Origin: Terriglobus roseus
Lineage (GTDB): Bacteria > Acidobacteriota > Terriglobia > Terriglobales > Acidobacteriaceae
Direction: 5' to 3'
Length of the DNA stretch: 64,000 nt
Assembly (NCBI RefSeq): GCF_900105625.1
Contig: NZ_FNSD01000001.1
Coordinates: forward strand, 4,154,001-4,218,000
Shown: piece by piece, positions 39,543 to 48,887 of the stretch
Numbering within the stretch: position 1 is the stretch's first letter
Layout: each line of letters begins with the position of its first letter
Made by a program: the position numbers and the translations under genes
Notes under the pieces: generated by a model
Database searches by the model: none
What the model saw: only the letters and a program-made list of their open reading frames with translations
Told to the model about the DNA's origin: nothing

Positions 39543-40841
39543 ATGTCGTCTGTCTCGTCTGCGTGTACACCGTACGAGCTCTACTCGAAGGAATCGGGCA
39601 AGAGCTACGGCAACCAGCCCCTGTCCATCTGCGATGAGTCGTTTACGCCGCTTGAAGTGCGTTACGACCTGGAAGCCGCCCGCAGCATCTTCACGAAGAA
39701 GGCTATTGAAGCCGGTCCCGACAACATGTGGCGCTACAGCGGCCTGCTGCCCCTTCCCGAGGGCTTTCAGCCGGACCTGCCCGTTGGCTTCACGCCCCTG
39801 GTGCGCGCGAAGAACCTGGGCAAACGCCTTGGCTCCGCTAACCTTTATGTGAAGAATGACGCGGTCTGCTTCCCGACGCTGTCGTTCAAGGATCGTGTCG
39901 TTGCTGTTGCGCTGGCGAATGCGCGCGCGTTCGGCTTCGATGTCGTCGGCTGCTCGTCGACCGGCAATCTTGCGAACTCGGTTGCGGCACAGTCCGCACG
40001 CCTGGGTATGAAGGCATGCATCCTGGTCCCGGCCGATCTCGAGCCCGCGAAGATTCTGAACACGCTGATCTACGGCGCACGTCTGGTACGCATTGACGGC
40101 AACTATGATCACGTGAACCGTCTCTGCTCGCTCATCGCCGACCAGTACAACTGGGGCTTTGTGAACGTCAATCTGCGGCCCTATTACGCAGAAGGTTCCA
40201 AGTCCGTCGGCTACGAAATCGCGGAGCAGCTCGGCTGGAAGCTTCCTGACAATGTTGTTGTGCCGATGGCCGGTGGATCGCTGATCCGCAAGATCAAGAA
40301 GGCCTTCGATGAACTCGTCTTCCTCGGCCTGGTTGAGAAGAAGCATGTGCGCTTTTTCGGAGCGCAGGCCACCGGCTGCTCGCCCATTGCGCAGGCCGTA
40401 AAGAATGATACGGAGACCATCACTCCGCAGAAGCCGAACACCATCGCGCGTTCGCTCGCCATTGGCAATCCCGCGGACGGCCCGTTCGCATCGCGCATGA
40501 TCCGCGAGACCGGCGGCTGGGCTGAGGATGTTTCGGACGTCGAAATCGTCAGCGGCATTCAGGAACTGGCGGAGACCGAAGGCATCTTCACGGAGACGGC
40601 GGGCGGCGTCACCACTGCTGTCACCGCGCGCCTCATCGCGCAGGGCCGCATCGCTGCGGACGACCTTACGGTTGTCTGCATCACAGGCAACGGCTTGAAG
40701 ACCACTGACTGCATCGCCGACCGCTTCACGCTGGGTCGCGCCGTGCGTCCGCGCCTTGCGGATTTCGAGGAATACATCAACGAGCTGGACGGCACCACTG
40801 CTTCTGCAGAGCCCGAACTGGCCATTGCAGGAGGGAAGTAA
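39543..40841 (+). CDS. thrC: Threonine synthase family PLP enzyme (possible O-phosphohomoserine sulfhydrylase)
   Basis: About 432 residues from ATG 39543 with GAAGG upstream. Fold type II PLP enzyme of the threonine synthase family: CDESFTPLEVRYDLEAA, WRYSGLLPLPEGFQPDLPVGFTPLV, the PLP lysine in SFKDR (Lys ~117), GCSSTGNLANSVAAQSA that binds PLP phosphate, and FFGAQATGCSPIAQA. Threonine synthase converts O-phosphohomoserine to threonine. The usual NPTGSFKDRG is altered here to CFPTLSFKDRVV, a sign of divergence. With a SAM riboswitch before it and a sulfur-carrier gene one base after its stop, it may instead make homocysteine from O-phosphohomoserine; this is inference. Confidence 0.85.
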   Translation: MSSVSSACTPYELYSKESGKSYGNQPLSICDESFTPLEVRYDLEAARSIFTKKAIEAGPDNMWRYSGLLPLPEGFQPDLPVGFTPLVRAKNLGKRLGSANLYVKNDAVCFPTLSFKDRVVAVALANARAFGFDVVGCSSTGNLANSVAAQSARLGMKACILVPADLEPAKILNTLIYGARLVRIDGNYDHVNRLCSLIADQYNWGFVNVNLRPYYAEGSKSVGYEIAEQLGWKLPDNVVVPMAGGSLIRKIKKAFDELVFLGLVEKKHVRFFGAQATGCSPIAQAVKNDTETITPQKPNTIARSLAIGNPADGPFASRMIRETGGWAEDVSDVEIVSGIQELAETEGIFTETAGGVTTAVTARLIAQGRIAADDLTVVCITGNGLKTTDCIADRFTLGRAVRPRLADFEEYINELDGTTASAEPELAIAGGK

Positions 40842-40842
40842 C

Positions 40843-41124
40843 TTGTCGATTCGCGTCATGCTGCCCGCCGCCTTTGCGCGGCACACCGCTGGCACCAAGC
40901 AGGTCCAGTCCGAAGCCACCACACTGCCCACACTTGTCGAAGATCTTGGCTCGAAATTTCCCGAGCTTGGATTGCACATCGTCGATGAGTCCGGCACACT
41001 GCGGAAGTTCATCAACGTGTACGTCAATGACGAAGACATCCGCTTCCTGGGCGGAGACACCTACCAATTCCAGGACCGCGACGAAGTTATGTTTATTCCG
41101 TCCATTGCAGGCGGACGCTCGTAG
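40843..41124 (+). CDS. MoaD/ThiS-family sulfur carrier protein
   Basis: About 93 residues from TTG 40843, with a strong GGAGGGAAG 5-6 bases upstream and only one base after the thrC stop. Ubiquitin-like beta-grasp: RVMLPAAFARHTAG, LPTLVEDLGSKFPELGLHI, RKFINVYVNDEDIRFL, and DRDEVMFIPSIAGGRS at the end. MoaD, ThiS and CysO accept sulfur as a thiocarboxylate on a C-terminal Gly-Gly. Here Gly-Gly is followed by Arg-Ser, so a protease (JAMM type, as for QbsE or HcyS) would need to trim it first. No activating ThiF/MoeB enzyme lies in the window. Its tight coupling to the thrC-like gene suggests it serves that enzyme. Confidence 0.88.
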   Translation: MSIRVMLPAAFARHTAGTKQVQSEATTLPTLVEDLGSKFPELGLHIVDESGTLRKFINVYVNDEDIRFLGGDTYQFQDRDEVMFIPSIAGGRS

Positions 41125-41144
41125 GGAACACTCGGTCTTATGAG

Positions 41145-41179
41145 AAAAAAGGGATGCGCTCATGCGCATCCCCTTTTTT
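41145..41179. terminator. Bidirectional intrinsic terminator
   Basis: AAAAAAGGGATGCGC (41145-41159) pairs with GCGCATCCCC then TTTTTT (41164-41179) around a TCAT loop. It ends the thrC-moaD operon and, on the other strand, the small DUF3309 gene. Confidence 0.9.
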
Positions 41180-41195
41180 TCGAGCGCCTCTTGAT

Positions 41196-41345
41196 CTAAA
41201 CGCCGTGCATCAGCAAAACAATCAGCACGATGATCGCCAGCAAGCCAAGGCCACCGCTGGGATAGTAGCCCCAGCCGCGGCTGTAGGGCAGAATCGGCGA
41301 TGTACCAAACGCCAGTACAAGAAGAATAATCAGCAGGATCAGCAT
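41196..41345 (-). CDS. DUF3309-type small membrane protein
   Basis: A 49-residue protein read on the minus strand, starting at ATG 41345 (MLILLIILLVLAFG). One hydrophobic segment is followed by the Gly/Tyr/Pro-rich core SPILPYSRGWGYYPSGGLG and a second hydrophobic segment LLAIIVLIVLLM. The GWGYYPSGGLG core is the DUF3309 signature. Such proteins are small inner-membrane proteins of unknown role, often stress-induced. GGGAG precedes the start. Confidence 0.8.
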   Translation of the reverse strand: MLILLIILLVLAFGTSPILPYSRGWGYYPSGGLGLLAIIVLIVLLMHGV

Positions 41346-41531
41346 CGTTGTTCTCCCTCAAATATCTGCGTCGACTTCGCGACACAAACGTCTAGATGCG
41401 GCCCCACGCGGCGAATGTTTCCTGCCTGCTGAGAAATGATTTCTTCCCTTACATGCAACCAGCAATCGCCGTGTTGACTCTATGTATTCGTTTGTAGCTG
41501 CTTCAACATTGAAGCGCGGGAGGAAGTTCTT

Positions 41532-41678
41532 ATGTTTTTTGCTATTGCCGGTGTACTGTTTCTGCTTTGGATCCTTGGCGAAGTTTTCACCCACGGCGCC
41601 AGTCTCGCGATCCATATTCTCGCCATCGTCTGGGTCATCTCGCTGATCGGTGGACTGTTCACCGGCCGCAAGGCATAG
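41532..41678 (+). CDS. Small membrane protein, lmo0937/DUF5670 type
   Basis: 48 residues from ATG 41532 with GGGAGGAAG upstream. Two hydrophobic segments (IAGVLFLLWILGEVF and LAIHILAIVWVISLIGGLF) separated by THGAS and a basic end TGRKA match the lmo0937-type family. Members are small inner-membrane proteins without known function. A strong terminator follows. Confidence 0.8.
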   Translation: MFFAIAGVLFLLWILGEVFTHGASLAIHILAIVWVISLIGGLFTGRKA

Positions 41679-41699
41679 AGCGTTAAAGTTTCGCAATGC

Positions 41700-41731
41700 A
41701 AGAAGGGCCGGCTCTCGCCGGCCCTTCTTTT
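41700..41731. terminator. Intrinsic terminator between small membrane protein and lon
   Basis: A perfect 13-bp stem AAGAAGGGCCGGC (41700-41712) / GCCGGCCCTTCTT (41717-41729) with a TCTC loop and flanking T run. It serves the plus-strand gene, and lies beyond the lon stop at 41746. Confidence 0.92.
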
Positions 41732-41745
41732 TGGTTCCAAGGAGT

Positions 41746-44172
41746 CTACTGACGCGCTTCCGTCGCGGGGCGGATCGCATTTGGCGGCGGCATGGTCTTT
41801 GCCAGCGCCTCGGGCTTCTCCTCTTCCAGCTTCGGCAGCTTGCCTTCAAGAGCCAGCTCCAGCACGTCGTCCATCTCGCTGACAAAGTGCAGTTTCATCT
41901 CGTCCTTGATCAACTGCGGCAGCTCGTCAAAGTCTTTCTCGTTATCCTTTGGCATGATGGCCTCGCGGATGCCGGTGCGATGTGCCGCAAGCAGCTTTTC
42001 CTTCAGGCCGCCGATGGCGAGTACCTTGCCGCGCAGCGTAATTTCGCCCGTCATGGCGATGTCACGGCGCACCGGTATCATCGTCAGGGCCGACGTGAGT
42101 GCCGTTGCAAGGGTGATGCCGGCAGACGGACCATCCTTCGGGATTGCGCCCTCTGGAACATGTACGTGGATATCAATGTTGCGGTAGAAGTCCTTGGGAA
42201 GGCCAAGGTGCTGCGCGCGGCTGCGGACGTAGCTCAGGGCTGCCTGGGCGCTCTCCTGCATCACGTCACCTAGCTGGCCGGTCGTGGTCAACTTACCCTT
42301 GCCGTCCAGCACCTGCACTTCAGCCTGCAGAATCGCACCGCCCACTTCGGTCCATGCGAGTCCGGTCACAAGACCGATCTCGCTCTTCTCCTGCATGATC
42401 GAGTCGCGGAACTTCTGCGCGCCCAGGAACTCGGAGATGTTCTCGGCCGTGATAACTTCCTTCGCGTGCTTTGGACCGGCCTTCACAACGCGACGAACCA
42501 CCTTGCGGCAGACGTTGCCGATCTCGCGCTCCAGGTTACGGACGCCGGCCTCGCGCGTGTAACCGCGGATAAGCTCCTTCAGGCCCTCGTCGGTGAACTC
42601 GATGTTCTCCTCGGTCAGGCCGGTGCCCTCGCGCTGCTTCTTCACCAGGTACTGCTTGGCGATCTCCAGCTTTTCGACCTCGGTGTAGCCGTGCAGACGA
42701 AGGATCTCCATACGGTCCTGCAGGGGACCGGGTATCGTGTGCAGCACGTTCGCCGTGGCGACGAAGAGCACCTGCGACAGGTCGTACTCGACGTCCAGGT
42801 AGTGATCCTGGAAGGTCGCGTTCTGTTCCGGGTCAAGCACTTCAAGCAGAGCCGATGCAGGGTCGCCACGGAAGTCCGATGCCATCTTGTCGATCTCGTC
42901 CAGCATGATGACCGGGTTCTTCGTACCAGCCTTCTTCATGCTCTGGATGATCTGACCGGGCAGGGAACCGATGTACGTGCGGCGATGTCCGCGGATCTCG
43001 GCCTCGTCGCGCACTCCACCCAAAGACATACGGACGAACTTGCGGCCCGTTGCTTTCGCAATGCTCATTCCAAGCGAGGTCTTGCCCACGCCCGGAGGTC
43101 CGACGAAGCACAGGATGGAACCCTTCGGATTCTTCACCAATTGGCGGACTGCGAGGAACTCAAGAATGCGATCCTTGATCTTTGGCAGGCCGTAGTGGTC
43201 TTCGTTCAGAATCGTCTCCGCATGTTCGATGCTGCGGATGTCCTTCGATTTCTTCTTCCAGGGCACAGCCAGTAGCCAGTCCAGATAGTTGCGGCTGACG
43301 GTCGATTCCGCAGACATCGGCGGCATCGCTTCGAGCTTCTTCAACTCCTGGATGGCCTTGTCGAAGACATCCTTCGGCATACCAGCCGCTTCGATCTTCT
43401 TCTTTAGCTCGTCCCATTCGGACTTCTCGCCGCGGCCCAGTTCCTTCTGTATGGCCTTGATCTTCTCGTTGAGGTAGTACTCCTTCTGCGCGCGCTCCAT
43501 CTGCCGCTTCACGCGCGACTGCACGGTGCGGTCCATGTTGAGCTTTTCAATCGCAATGTCGAGTACGTCTGCAATCTTCGCCAGGCGAAGAGCCGGGTCG
43601 AAGATGTCGAGCAATTCCTGCTTCTCTTCGATCGAGAGCTGAAGGTTCGCTGCGATCACGTCGGCCAGCTTCGTGGGCTCATCCGTGCGTACGCTGGCGA
43701 CCATCGTCTCGTAGTTCAGGCTCTGCTGCAGCTTCAGGTGCTGCTCAAAGCGCTGCTGCACCACCTGCATCAACTGCTCAATCTGCGGTGTGACGACAAG
43801 TTCGGTCTTGTTAGTCCGAACGGTTGCGACGAAGAATCCGTCGTCGTCATTCAGTTCCAGCGTGCGTGCACGCTCCACACCTTCGACCAGCACCTTGATG
43901 TTGCCGTCGGGCATCTTCACGGACTGCACGATGTTGCCAATAGTGCCGGTCTCGAAGATGTCATCGCCGCTGGGCTCGTCGATGGACGCGTCGTGCTGCG
44001 TTGCGAGGAAGATCTTGCGATCACCCGTCAATGCTTCTTCGAGCGCGCGAACGCTCGATTCACGACCGACAACGAAAGGCGTCATCATGTGCGGGAAGAT
44101 GACCATGTCGCGGATGGGCATCATGGGGAGCTTGCGTACGTCGCCGTGGGGTGCATCAGGTTGCTTAGGCAT
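41746..44172 (-). CDS. lon: ATP-dependent protease Lon
   Basis: About 808 residues from ATG 44172 ([20 protein letters not shown]), with GGGAG upstream; the frame stays open for 15 more codons. N-terminal substrate domain ([20 protein letters not shown]), helical linker, AAA+ domain with Walker [12 protein letters not shown] and Walker [10 protein letters not shown], sensor regions, and the C-terminal protease with catalytic Ser in [11 protein letters not shown] and Lys in [14 protein letters not shown]. Lon degrades misfolded and regulatory proteins in the cytoplasm. It is near clpX, clpP and tig on the same strand but has its own terminator region between it and clpX. Confidence 0.98.
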   Translation of the reverse strand: MPKQPDAPHGDVRKLPMMPIRDMVIFPHMMTPFVVGRESSVRALEEALTGDRKIFLATQHDASIDEPSGDDIFETGTIGNIVQSVKMPDGNIKVLVEGVERARTLELNDDDGFFVATVRTNKTELVVTPQIEQLMQVVQQRFEQHLKLQQSLNYETMVASVRTDEPTKLADVIAANLQLSIEEKQELLDIFDPALRLAKIADVLDIAIEKLNMDRTVQSRVKRQMERAQKEYYLNEKIKAIQKELGRGEKSEWDELKKKIEAAGMPKDVFDKAIQELKKLEAMPPMSAESTVSRNYLDWLLAVPWKKKSKDIRSIEHAETILNEDHYGLPKIKDRILEFLAVRQLVKNPKGSILCFVGPPGVGKTSLGMSIAKATGRKFVRMSLGGVRDEAEIRGHRRTYIGSLPGQIIQSMKKAGTKNPVIMLDEIDKMASDFRGDPASALLEVLDPEQNATFQDHYLDVEYDLSQVLFVATANVLHTIPGPLQDRMEILRLHGYTEVEKLEIAKQYLVKKQREGTGLTEENIEFTDEGLKELIRGYTREAGVRNLEREIGNVCRKVVRRVVKAGPKHAKEVITAENISEFLGAQKFRDSIMQEKSEIGLVTGLAWTEVGGAILQAEVQVLDGKGKLTTTGQLGDVMQESAQAALSYVRSRAQHLGLPKDFYRNIDIHVHVPEGAIPKDGPSAGITLATALTSALTMIPVRRDIAMTGEITLRGKVLAIGGLKEKLLAAHRTGIREAIMPKDNEKDFDELPQLIKDEMKLHFVSEMDDVLELALEGKLPKLEEEKPEALAKTMPPPNAIRPATEARQ

Positions 44173-44308
44173 AATCTCCCTCATTAGACGCCGGAATGTC
44201 ACACAGGATGCGGACACCGGGAGCGCTTCGAGAGATTGTAGCGCCTCTCAGGCCATCGCACGCAGAAGGAGACGGGTGCGAATCCAGACCAACTTGCGAT
44301 GCGATATC

Positions 44309-44345
44309 AAAAGGGCACTGAGAGTGAACTCAGTGCCCTTTTTGT
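44309..44345. terminator. Intrinsic terminator between clpX and lon
   Basis: AAAAGGGCACTGAG (44309-44322) pairs with CTCAGTGCCCTTTT (44329-44342) around a six-base loop, flanked by A and T tracts. It ends the clpX transcript on the minus strand, so lon has its own promoter between here and 44172. Confidence 0.9.
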
Positions 44346-44373
44346 TCGTTCTGCGAACGTGAATTGAAACGCT

Positions 44374-45657
44374 TTAGCCGGCCTTCTCCAATTGCACGGG
44401 AATCGTGACATTGCGGTTCTTCACCTGGTCCGCAGTAATCTCGATCTCCTTCACCTTCTTGTTCGTCGGCACGGTATACATCAGGTCGAGCATAAGCTCT
44501 TCCAGAATCATGCGCAGACCACGCGCACCCACCTTGCGATTCAAAGCCTCGTGCGCCACGGCCTGTGCGGCCTCGGCAGTCCAGGTGACCTTGACGCCTT
44601 CGAACTCGAATAGCTTTGCGTACTGCTTCAAAATGGCGTTGCGCGGACGTGTGAGGATGTCGATCAGCGCAGCCTCATCCAACTCGTCGAGAATACCGAG
44701 GACCGGCAGACGTCCGACGAACTCTGGGATCAAGCCATACTTCAACAGATCCTGCGGTTCTGCCTGGCGCAACAGTTCGGTGTCACGCTGCGCGCGGATC
44801 GGCGTTACTTCTGCTTCCTTGGCATCGCCGTTGGCATGCTTGAAGCCAAGCGCCTTCTTGCCGATGCGGCGACCGATGACCTTCTCAAGTCCGACGAAGG
44901 CGCCACCGCAGATAAACAGGATGTTCGTCGTGTCGACGATGGTGAACTCCTGGTGCGGATGCTTGCGGCCGCCCTGCGGAGGAACATTGGCGACGGTGCC
45001 TTCCAGCAGCTTCAGCAGAGCTTGCTGCACGCCCTCACCGCTGACGTCGCGGGTGATGGACGGGTTCTCATCCTTACGGCCGATCTTGTCAATCTCATCG
45101 ATGTAAATGATGCCCTGCTGCGCGCGCGTTACGTCGCCGTCAGCGGCCTGCAGCAGCTTCAGGATGATGTTTTCGACATCCTCGCCGACATAACCGGCTT
45201 CCGTCAGCGTGGTCGCGTCCACGATGGCGAATGGTACGTCCAGCATCTTCGCAAGCGTCTGTGCCAGCAAGGTCTTACCGCTGCCCGTTGGGCCGACGAG
45301 CAGGATGTTCGACTTCGCAAGCTCGACGTCGTTGCCGCGCGTGCGGTTCATCTGGATGCGCTTGTAGTGGTTGTAGACGGCGACCGCAAGCTTCTTCTTG
45401 GTCAGGTCCTGGCCGATGACGTACTCATCCAGAAACGCCTTGACCTCATGCGGCTTGGGCAGGTGCGCAGGCGCAGTGCCGGCCTGTACCTCCGTGCGGT
45501 CATCCTCAAGGATCGAGTTGCATACAGCAACGCACTCATCGCAGATGTAGGCGCGGGGATAGTCAGAGGGGGAAGAGATCAGCTTTGCGACTGCATCCTG
45601 CGATTTGTGGCAGAACGAACAGCGCAGTGAGTCGTCAGAACCTTTGGAAGTCTTCAT
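44374..45657 (-). CDS. clpX: ClpX ATPase of the ClpXP protease
   Basis: 427 residues from ATG 45657 ([20 protein letters not shown]). The N-terminal zinc-binding domain has CSFCHKSQ...[10 protein letters not shown] (C4). AAA+ motifs: [13 protein letters not shown] (Walker A), [10 protein letters not shown] (Walker B), the pore loop GYVGEDV and [13 protein letters not shown]. The C-terminal small domain carries [11 protein letters not shown] and [13 protein letters not shown]. ClpX unfolds tagged proteins and feeds ClpP, whose gene is 0.9 kb away on the same strand. It is divergent from the PaiB-like gene. Confidence 0.98.
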   Translation of the reverse strand: MKTSKGSDDSLRCSFCHKSQDAVAKLISSPSDYPRAYICDECVAVCNSILEDDRTEVQAGTAPAHLPKPHEVKAFLDEYVIGQDLTKKKLAVAVYNHYKRIQMNRTRGNDVELAKSNILLVGPTGSGKTLLAQTLAKMLDVPFAIVDATTLTEAGYVGEDVENIILKLLQAADGDVTRAQQGIIYIDEIDKIGRKDENPSITRDVSGEGVQQALLKLLEGTVANVPPQGGRKHPHQEFTIVDTTNILFICGGAFVGLEKVIGRRIGKKALGFKHANGDAKEAEVTPIRAQRDTELLRQAEPQDLLKYGLIPEFVGRLPVLGILDELDEAALIDILTRPRNAILKQYAKLFEFEGVKVTWTAEAAQAVAHEALNRKVGARGLRMILEELMLDLMYTVPTNKKVKEIEITADQVKNRNVTIPVQLEKAG

Positions 45658-45840
45658 GCGGATCCGCAACTCCTCTCCGGGCAATACTCAACCCGGCAGA
45701 GTTCAAGTTTACACCTGTGTTTCATTCCACGTGACACGCGCCCGTACCCCATAAGCGTCATTCGGGACGTGCTTTCCACATGGGCAATGTGGCGGAATAA
45801 TGGCTTTGTCAGGCATCTTGTCGTACCGTCGAACCACAAT

Positions 45841-46473
45841 ATGTACAATCCACCGCAATTCGAGCTGGCGTCCTTGCCGGACCTGCACGCCGTGATCCGC
45901 GCATGCGGCCTGGCGCAATTTGTTACGGGAACCGCCGCAGGCCTGCTCGCGACACCGCTGCCTCTTTTTCTCGACGCCACCGAAGGAGACCTGGGCACGC
46001 TCTACGGACACCTGGCCCGTGCGAACGACCAGTGGAAGACCAGGCCGGAGCATGAAGCGCTCGCAATCTTCCCGACGGCCGACGCCTACATCTCGCCTTC
46101 CTGGTACGCCACCAAGGCTGAGACCTCGAAGGTCGTGCCGACCTGGAACTACGAGACCGTGCACGCCTTTGGAAACGCAGAGTTCTTCGACGATCCGCGA
46201 CGTCTGCTGGACGTTGTGACACGCCTGACCGATCTGCACGAGGGCAGGCGCGCCGAGCCATGGCAGGTGAGCGACGCTCCAACAGACTTCGTGATGGGCC
46301 AACTGCGCGGCATCGTCGGCATCCGCATGCCCATCAGCCGCCTGGAAGGGAAGCGTAAGATGAGCCAGAACCGCAGCGAAGCGGATCGTGCCGGTGTGGT
46401 GGAAGGCCTCTCCCAATCACCGCGCGAGGGCGATCAGATTGCCGCGAAGATTGTTCCTATTAAGTCTCGCTAA
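45841..46473 (+). CDS. PaiB-type FMN-binding regulator
   Basis: About 210 residues from ATG 45841 (MYNPPQFELASLPDLHAVI), which matches the family's MY-x-P start; the frame is open earlier. PaiB-like proteins have an FMN-binding split-barrel fold: LLATPLPLFLDATEGDLGTLYGHLARAN, FPTADAYISPSWYATK, VPTWNYETVHAFG, IRMPISRLEGKRKMSQNRSE. B. subtilis PaiB is a transcriptional regulator of sporulation and degradative enzyme genes; the biochemical role of most members is unknown. It interrupts the otherwise minus-strand tig-clpP-clpX block. Confidence 0.88.
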   Translation: MYNPPQFELASLPDLHAVIRACGLAQFVTGTAAGLLATPLPLFLDATEGDLGTLYGHLARANDQWKTRPEHEALAIFPTADAYISPSWYATKAETSKVVPTWNYETVHAFGNAEFFDDPRRLLDVVTRLTDLHEGRRAEPWQVSDAPTDFVMGQLRGIVGIRMPISRLEGKRKMSQNRSEADRAGVVEGLSQSPREGDQIAAKIVPIKSR

Positions 46474-46481
46474 GGACAGCA

Positions 46482-46515
46482 GAAAGGCCCGGCAGAAGCC
46501 GGGCCTTTCGTTTGG
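46482..46515. terminator. Intrinsic terminator between PaiB-like gene and clpP
   Basis: GAAAGGCCCGGC (46482-46493) pairs with GCCGGGCCTTTC (46498-46509) around AGAA, followed by GTTT. It serves two convergent genes. Confidence 0.9.
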
Positions 46516-46529
46516 ATCCACTAGAATTC

Positions 46530-47126
46530 TTACGACTTCTGACGCGAGATGATGTCGTCGATCAGGCCATAGTCCTTTGCCTGGTCGGCGCCCATCGTGA
46601 AGTCACGATCGGTGTCGCGTTCGATCTGGTCGAAGGTCTGGCCCGTATGGTCCGCCATGATCTTGTTCATACGCTCGCGCAAACGAAGGATTTCGCGTGC
46701 GTGAATGTCGATCTCGGTCGCCTGGCCCTGGATGCCGTGGCCCATGATCAGCGGCTGGTGGATCAGGATGCGCGAGTTCGGCAGGGCGAGACGCTTGCCC
46801 TTCTTGCCAGCCATCAGCAGGAACGCGCCCATGCTGGCAGCCTGACCGATGCAAAGCGTACTGACGTCGTTCTTGATGTACTGCATGGTGTCGTAGATCG
46901 CCATGCCTGCGCTGACGGATCCGCCCGGCGAGTTGATGTACAGCTGGATGTCCTTGTCCGGGTCCTCGCCGGAGAGGAAAAGCAACTGCGCAATGATCAG
47001 GTTGGCGACGTTGTCATCGATGGGCGTGCCCAGGAAGATGATGTTGTCGCGGAGCAGACGGCTGTAAATGTCGTAGGAGCGTTCGCCCCGACTCGTCTGC
47101 TCGAGCACCATTGGAATCAGACCCAT
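46530..47126 (-). CDS. clpP: ATP-dependent Clp protease proteolytic subunit
   Basis: 198 residues. The Ser-His-Asp triad is visible: Ser in [13 protein letters not shown], His in [16 protein letters not shown] and Asp in the [20 protein letters not shown] region. N-terminal [20 protein letters not shown] is the pore-loop region, and [15 protein letters not shown] is a conserved strand-turn. It forms the tetradecameric chamber with ClpX and possibly ClpA/C. GGGAG stands 5-9 bases before the start. Upstream, across an element of repeats, lies tig. Confidence 0.98.
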   Translation of the reverse strand: MGLIPMVLEQTSRGERSYDIYSRLLRDNIIFLGTPIDDNVANLIIAQLLFLSGEDPDKDIQLYINSPGGSVSAGMAIYDTMQYIKNDVSTLCIGQAASMGAFLLMAGKKGKRLALPNSRILIHQPLIMGHGIQGQATEIDIHAREILRLRERMNKIMADHTGQTFDQIERDTDRDFTMGADQAKDYGLIDDIISRQKS

Positions 47127-47190
47127 GTTCTCCCTCGTTCTTCCGTTGTTGCTCTTAATGCGGTTGTTCGATGTTCGTGTTGACGATCTT

Positions 47191-47330
47191 TCGGAGGGCC
47201 ATGGCTTCAGCCATGCCGACCCTGTTCGCTAGAGTAAATGGCTTTAGCCGCTGAGGGATTTCCCCCTCAGGGGCTAAAGCCCGGATGTAACGATGATCTT
47301 ACGGCACGGCTGAAGCCGTGCCCTTCCGAG
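47191..47330. repeat. REP-like palindromic element B
   Basis: Left end TCGGAGGGCCATGGCTTCAG (47191-47210) forms a hairpin; right end CGGCACGGCTGAAGCCGTGC then CCTTCCGA (47302-47329). The middle has a long stem GGCTTTAGCC...GGGCTAAAGCC (about 47240-47281). The ends share TCGG(A)AGGG / CCCTTCCGA with element A at 27973-28147. It fills most of the tig-clpP gap, so it may affect cotranscription or mRNA stability. Confidence 0.75.
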
Positions 47331-47354
47331 ACTTGCATCGCGGAAAGGCAGTGA

Positions 47355-48758
47355 CTATGCCAGCTTCTCGTACAGCGCAGTTGCGGTAGCTTCGCGGCGC
47401 ATCTGCTCGCGCATGCGGCCCACGGTGCCGTCGTTATTCATGCGGGTGCGCAGTGTCTCCAGCGGCTCCCGTGTCTGCAGGGACATGATCATCAGCTCGC
47501 GCTCGATGTCATCTTCCTTCACTTCCACGTTCATCTCTGCGGCGATCTTATCCAGGATCAGCGATGCCTTGACTTCCTTCACGGCTTCGTCACGCTGCGC
47601 TTCGCGCAGGCGGGGGAAGTCGAGTGTCTGCATCTGCTCGCGGGTCATGCCCTGCTGCGCGAGAGCGCGAAGGCCACGGTCCAGGCGGACGTCGATCTGT
47701 TGGTTCACAAAGCTCTCGGGAACGGGGAACTGGAACTTCTCGACAAGGGCATCCACCAGCTTACCCTTGGCCTCGTTCTCCGCCTGCTGCTTCTTGCCTG
47801 CGGTTGCGTTCTCACGCAGACCGGCTTCGAAGTCTGCCCAGGTCTCATACTCGCCCAGCTGCTTGGCGAACTCGTCGTTCTTCTCCGGGTAGACCTTGCG
47901 CTTGATGCCGTTGACCGTCACCTTGTAGTCCACGGTGATACCGGCCAGGCGGACGTCGCCGAAGTCTGACGGATAGCTGACTTCCAGCTCGAACTCGGAA
48001 CCCTTGGACTGACCGCGCAGAGCGTCGTTGAAGGCAGGCAGCGTGTTCTTGCCGCCGATCTCGACCATCACGTCCTGGCCGTCGATCTCGTCGGCCTCGT
48101 GCTCGCTGGTGTCGCCTTCCGCCTTGCGGCGTGCACCAGTGAAGCTGATCTCAGCCCAGTCGCCATCGGCGAGCGGACGATCTTCTTCGACCGGTTCGAT
48201 GGTCGCGTGCGAGTCGAGGACGCGGTCCATCTCAGCCTCGTACTCTGCCTCTTCCAGTGCGACGTTCGGCTTCTCGACAGTAACGGTGTCATAGCCGGCG
48301 ACATCCACGGTGGGAGCGGTCTCAAACTGTGCGCGGAAGCGCAGCGGCTGGCCGTCCTCGCAGAACAGTTCGCTGAGCTGCGGCTCAGAGATCGGGTTCA
48401 GGCCCTGTGCCTTGATCTCAGCAACAAATCGCTCCTGCACCAGCGACTCCAGAACTTCCTGACGGATGTCCTTCGCGAAGCGGTTGCGGATGGTTGCCTC
48501 GGGCACCTTGCCGGGGCGGAAGCCAGGGATGCGCGCGAGCTTGCTGTAGCGCTTGATCACCTTGCTGTACGCCTTGGAAACTTCTTCAGCCGATGCTTCC
48601 ACACTGACCGAGCGCGTCAACTCAGGGTTGAACGGCGGGCGATGCACGTGGCCCTCATGCGAGTGGTCGTGACCCTCGTGCGAGTGATCGTGCGTAAGTT
48701 CGGTCTGCTCTGCCGGTGTTGTCTCGGCTGCTGCTTCTACTGTCTCGTTCGGAGTCAA
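47355..48758 (-). CDS. tig: Trigger factor with a histidine-rich N-terminal extension
   Basis: About 467 residues from TTG 48758 (MTPNETVEAAAETTPAEQTE), chosen because AAGG lies 9 bases upstream; the open frame reaches further back without support. Residues 23-39 are HDHSHEGHDHSHEGHVH (8 His of 17), not normal for trigger factor. The ribosome-binding signature GFRPGKVP follows near residue 79-86. The PPIase-like domain (DGDWAEISFTGARR, GGKNTLPAFNDAL) and the long helical C-terminal chaperone part (YETWADFEAGLRENATAGKKQQ) match the family. Trigger factor binds nascent chains at the ribosome exit. Confidence 0.95.
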   Translation of the reverse strand: MTPNETVEAAAETTPAEQTELTHDHSHEGHDHSHEGHVHRPPFNPELTRSVSVEASAEEVSKAYSKVIKRYSKLARIPGFRPGKVPEATIRNRFAKDIRQEVLESLVQERFVAEIKAQGLNPISEPQLSELFCEDGQPLRFRAQFETAPTVDVAGYDTVTVEKPNVALEEAEYEAEMDRVLDSHATIEPVEEDRPLADGDWAEISFTGARRKAEGDTSEHEADEIDGQDVMVEIGGKNTLPAFNDALRGQSKGSEFELEVSYPSDFGDVRLAGITVDYKVTVNGIKRKVYPEKNDEFAKQLGEYETWADFEAGLRENATAGKKQQAENEAKGKLVDALVEKFQFPVPESFVNQQIDVRLDRGLRALAQQGMTREQMQTLDFPRLREAQRDEAVKEVKASLILDKIAAEMNVEVKEDDIERELMIMSLQTREPLETLRTRMNNDGTVGRMREQMRREATATALYEKLA

Positions 48759-48887
48759 AATCGGATGCCTTCTGGGTGGGTCTCTGCGGCGGGCCGCGAC
48801 GGGCTCGCCGCGGGCGGTCATGCCGTCGTATCAATGGTACGGACCCGGGACGGGAGGGTCAAACCTGTTACGTCCGCGGGCCGCAGG

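Noticed and set aside
39465-41060. A 531-codon open frame on the minus strand opposite thrC and the sulfur carrier
   Set aside because: The plus-strand genes and riboswitch are clear; the opposing frame has Arg-rich composition typical of antisense shadows.
40843-41124. Simple molybdopterin synthase small subunit (moaD)
   Set aside because: No moa/moe gene is nearby, the C-terminus is not Gly-Gly, and it is coupled to a SAM-riboswitch thrC-like gene. It is kept as an alternative rather than fully excluded.
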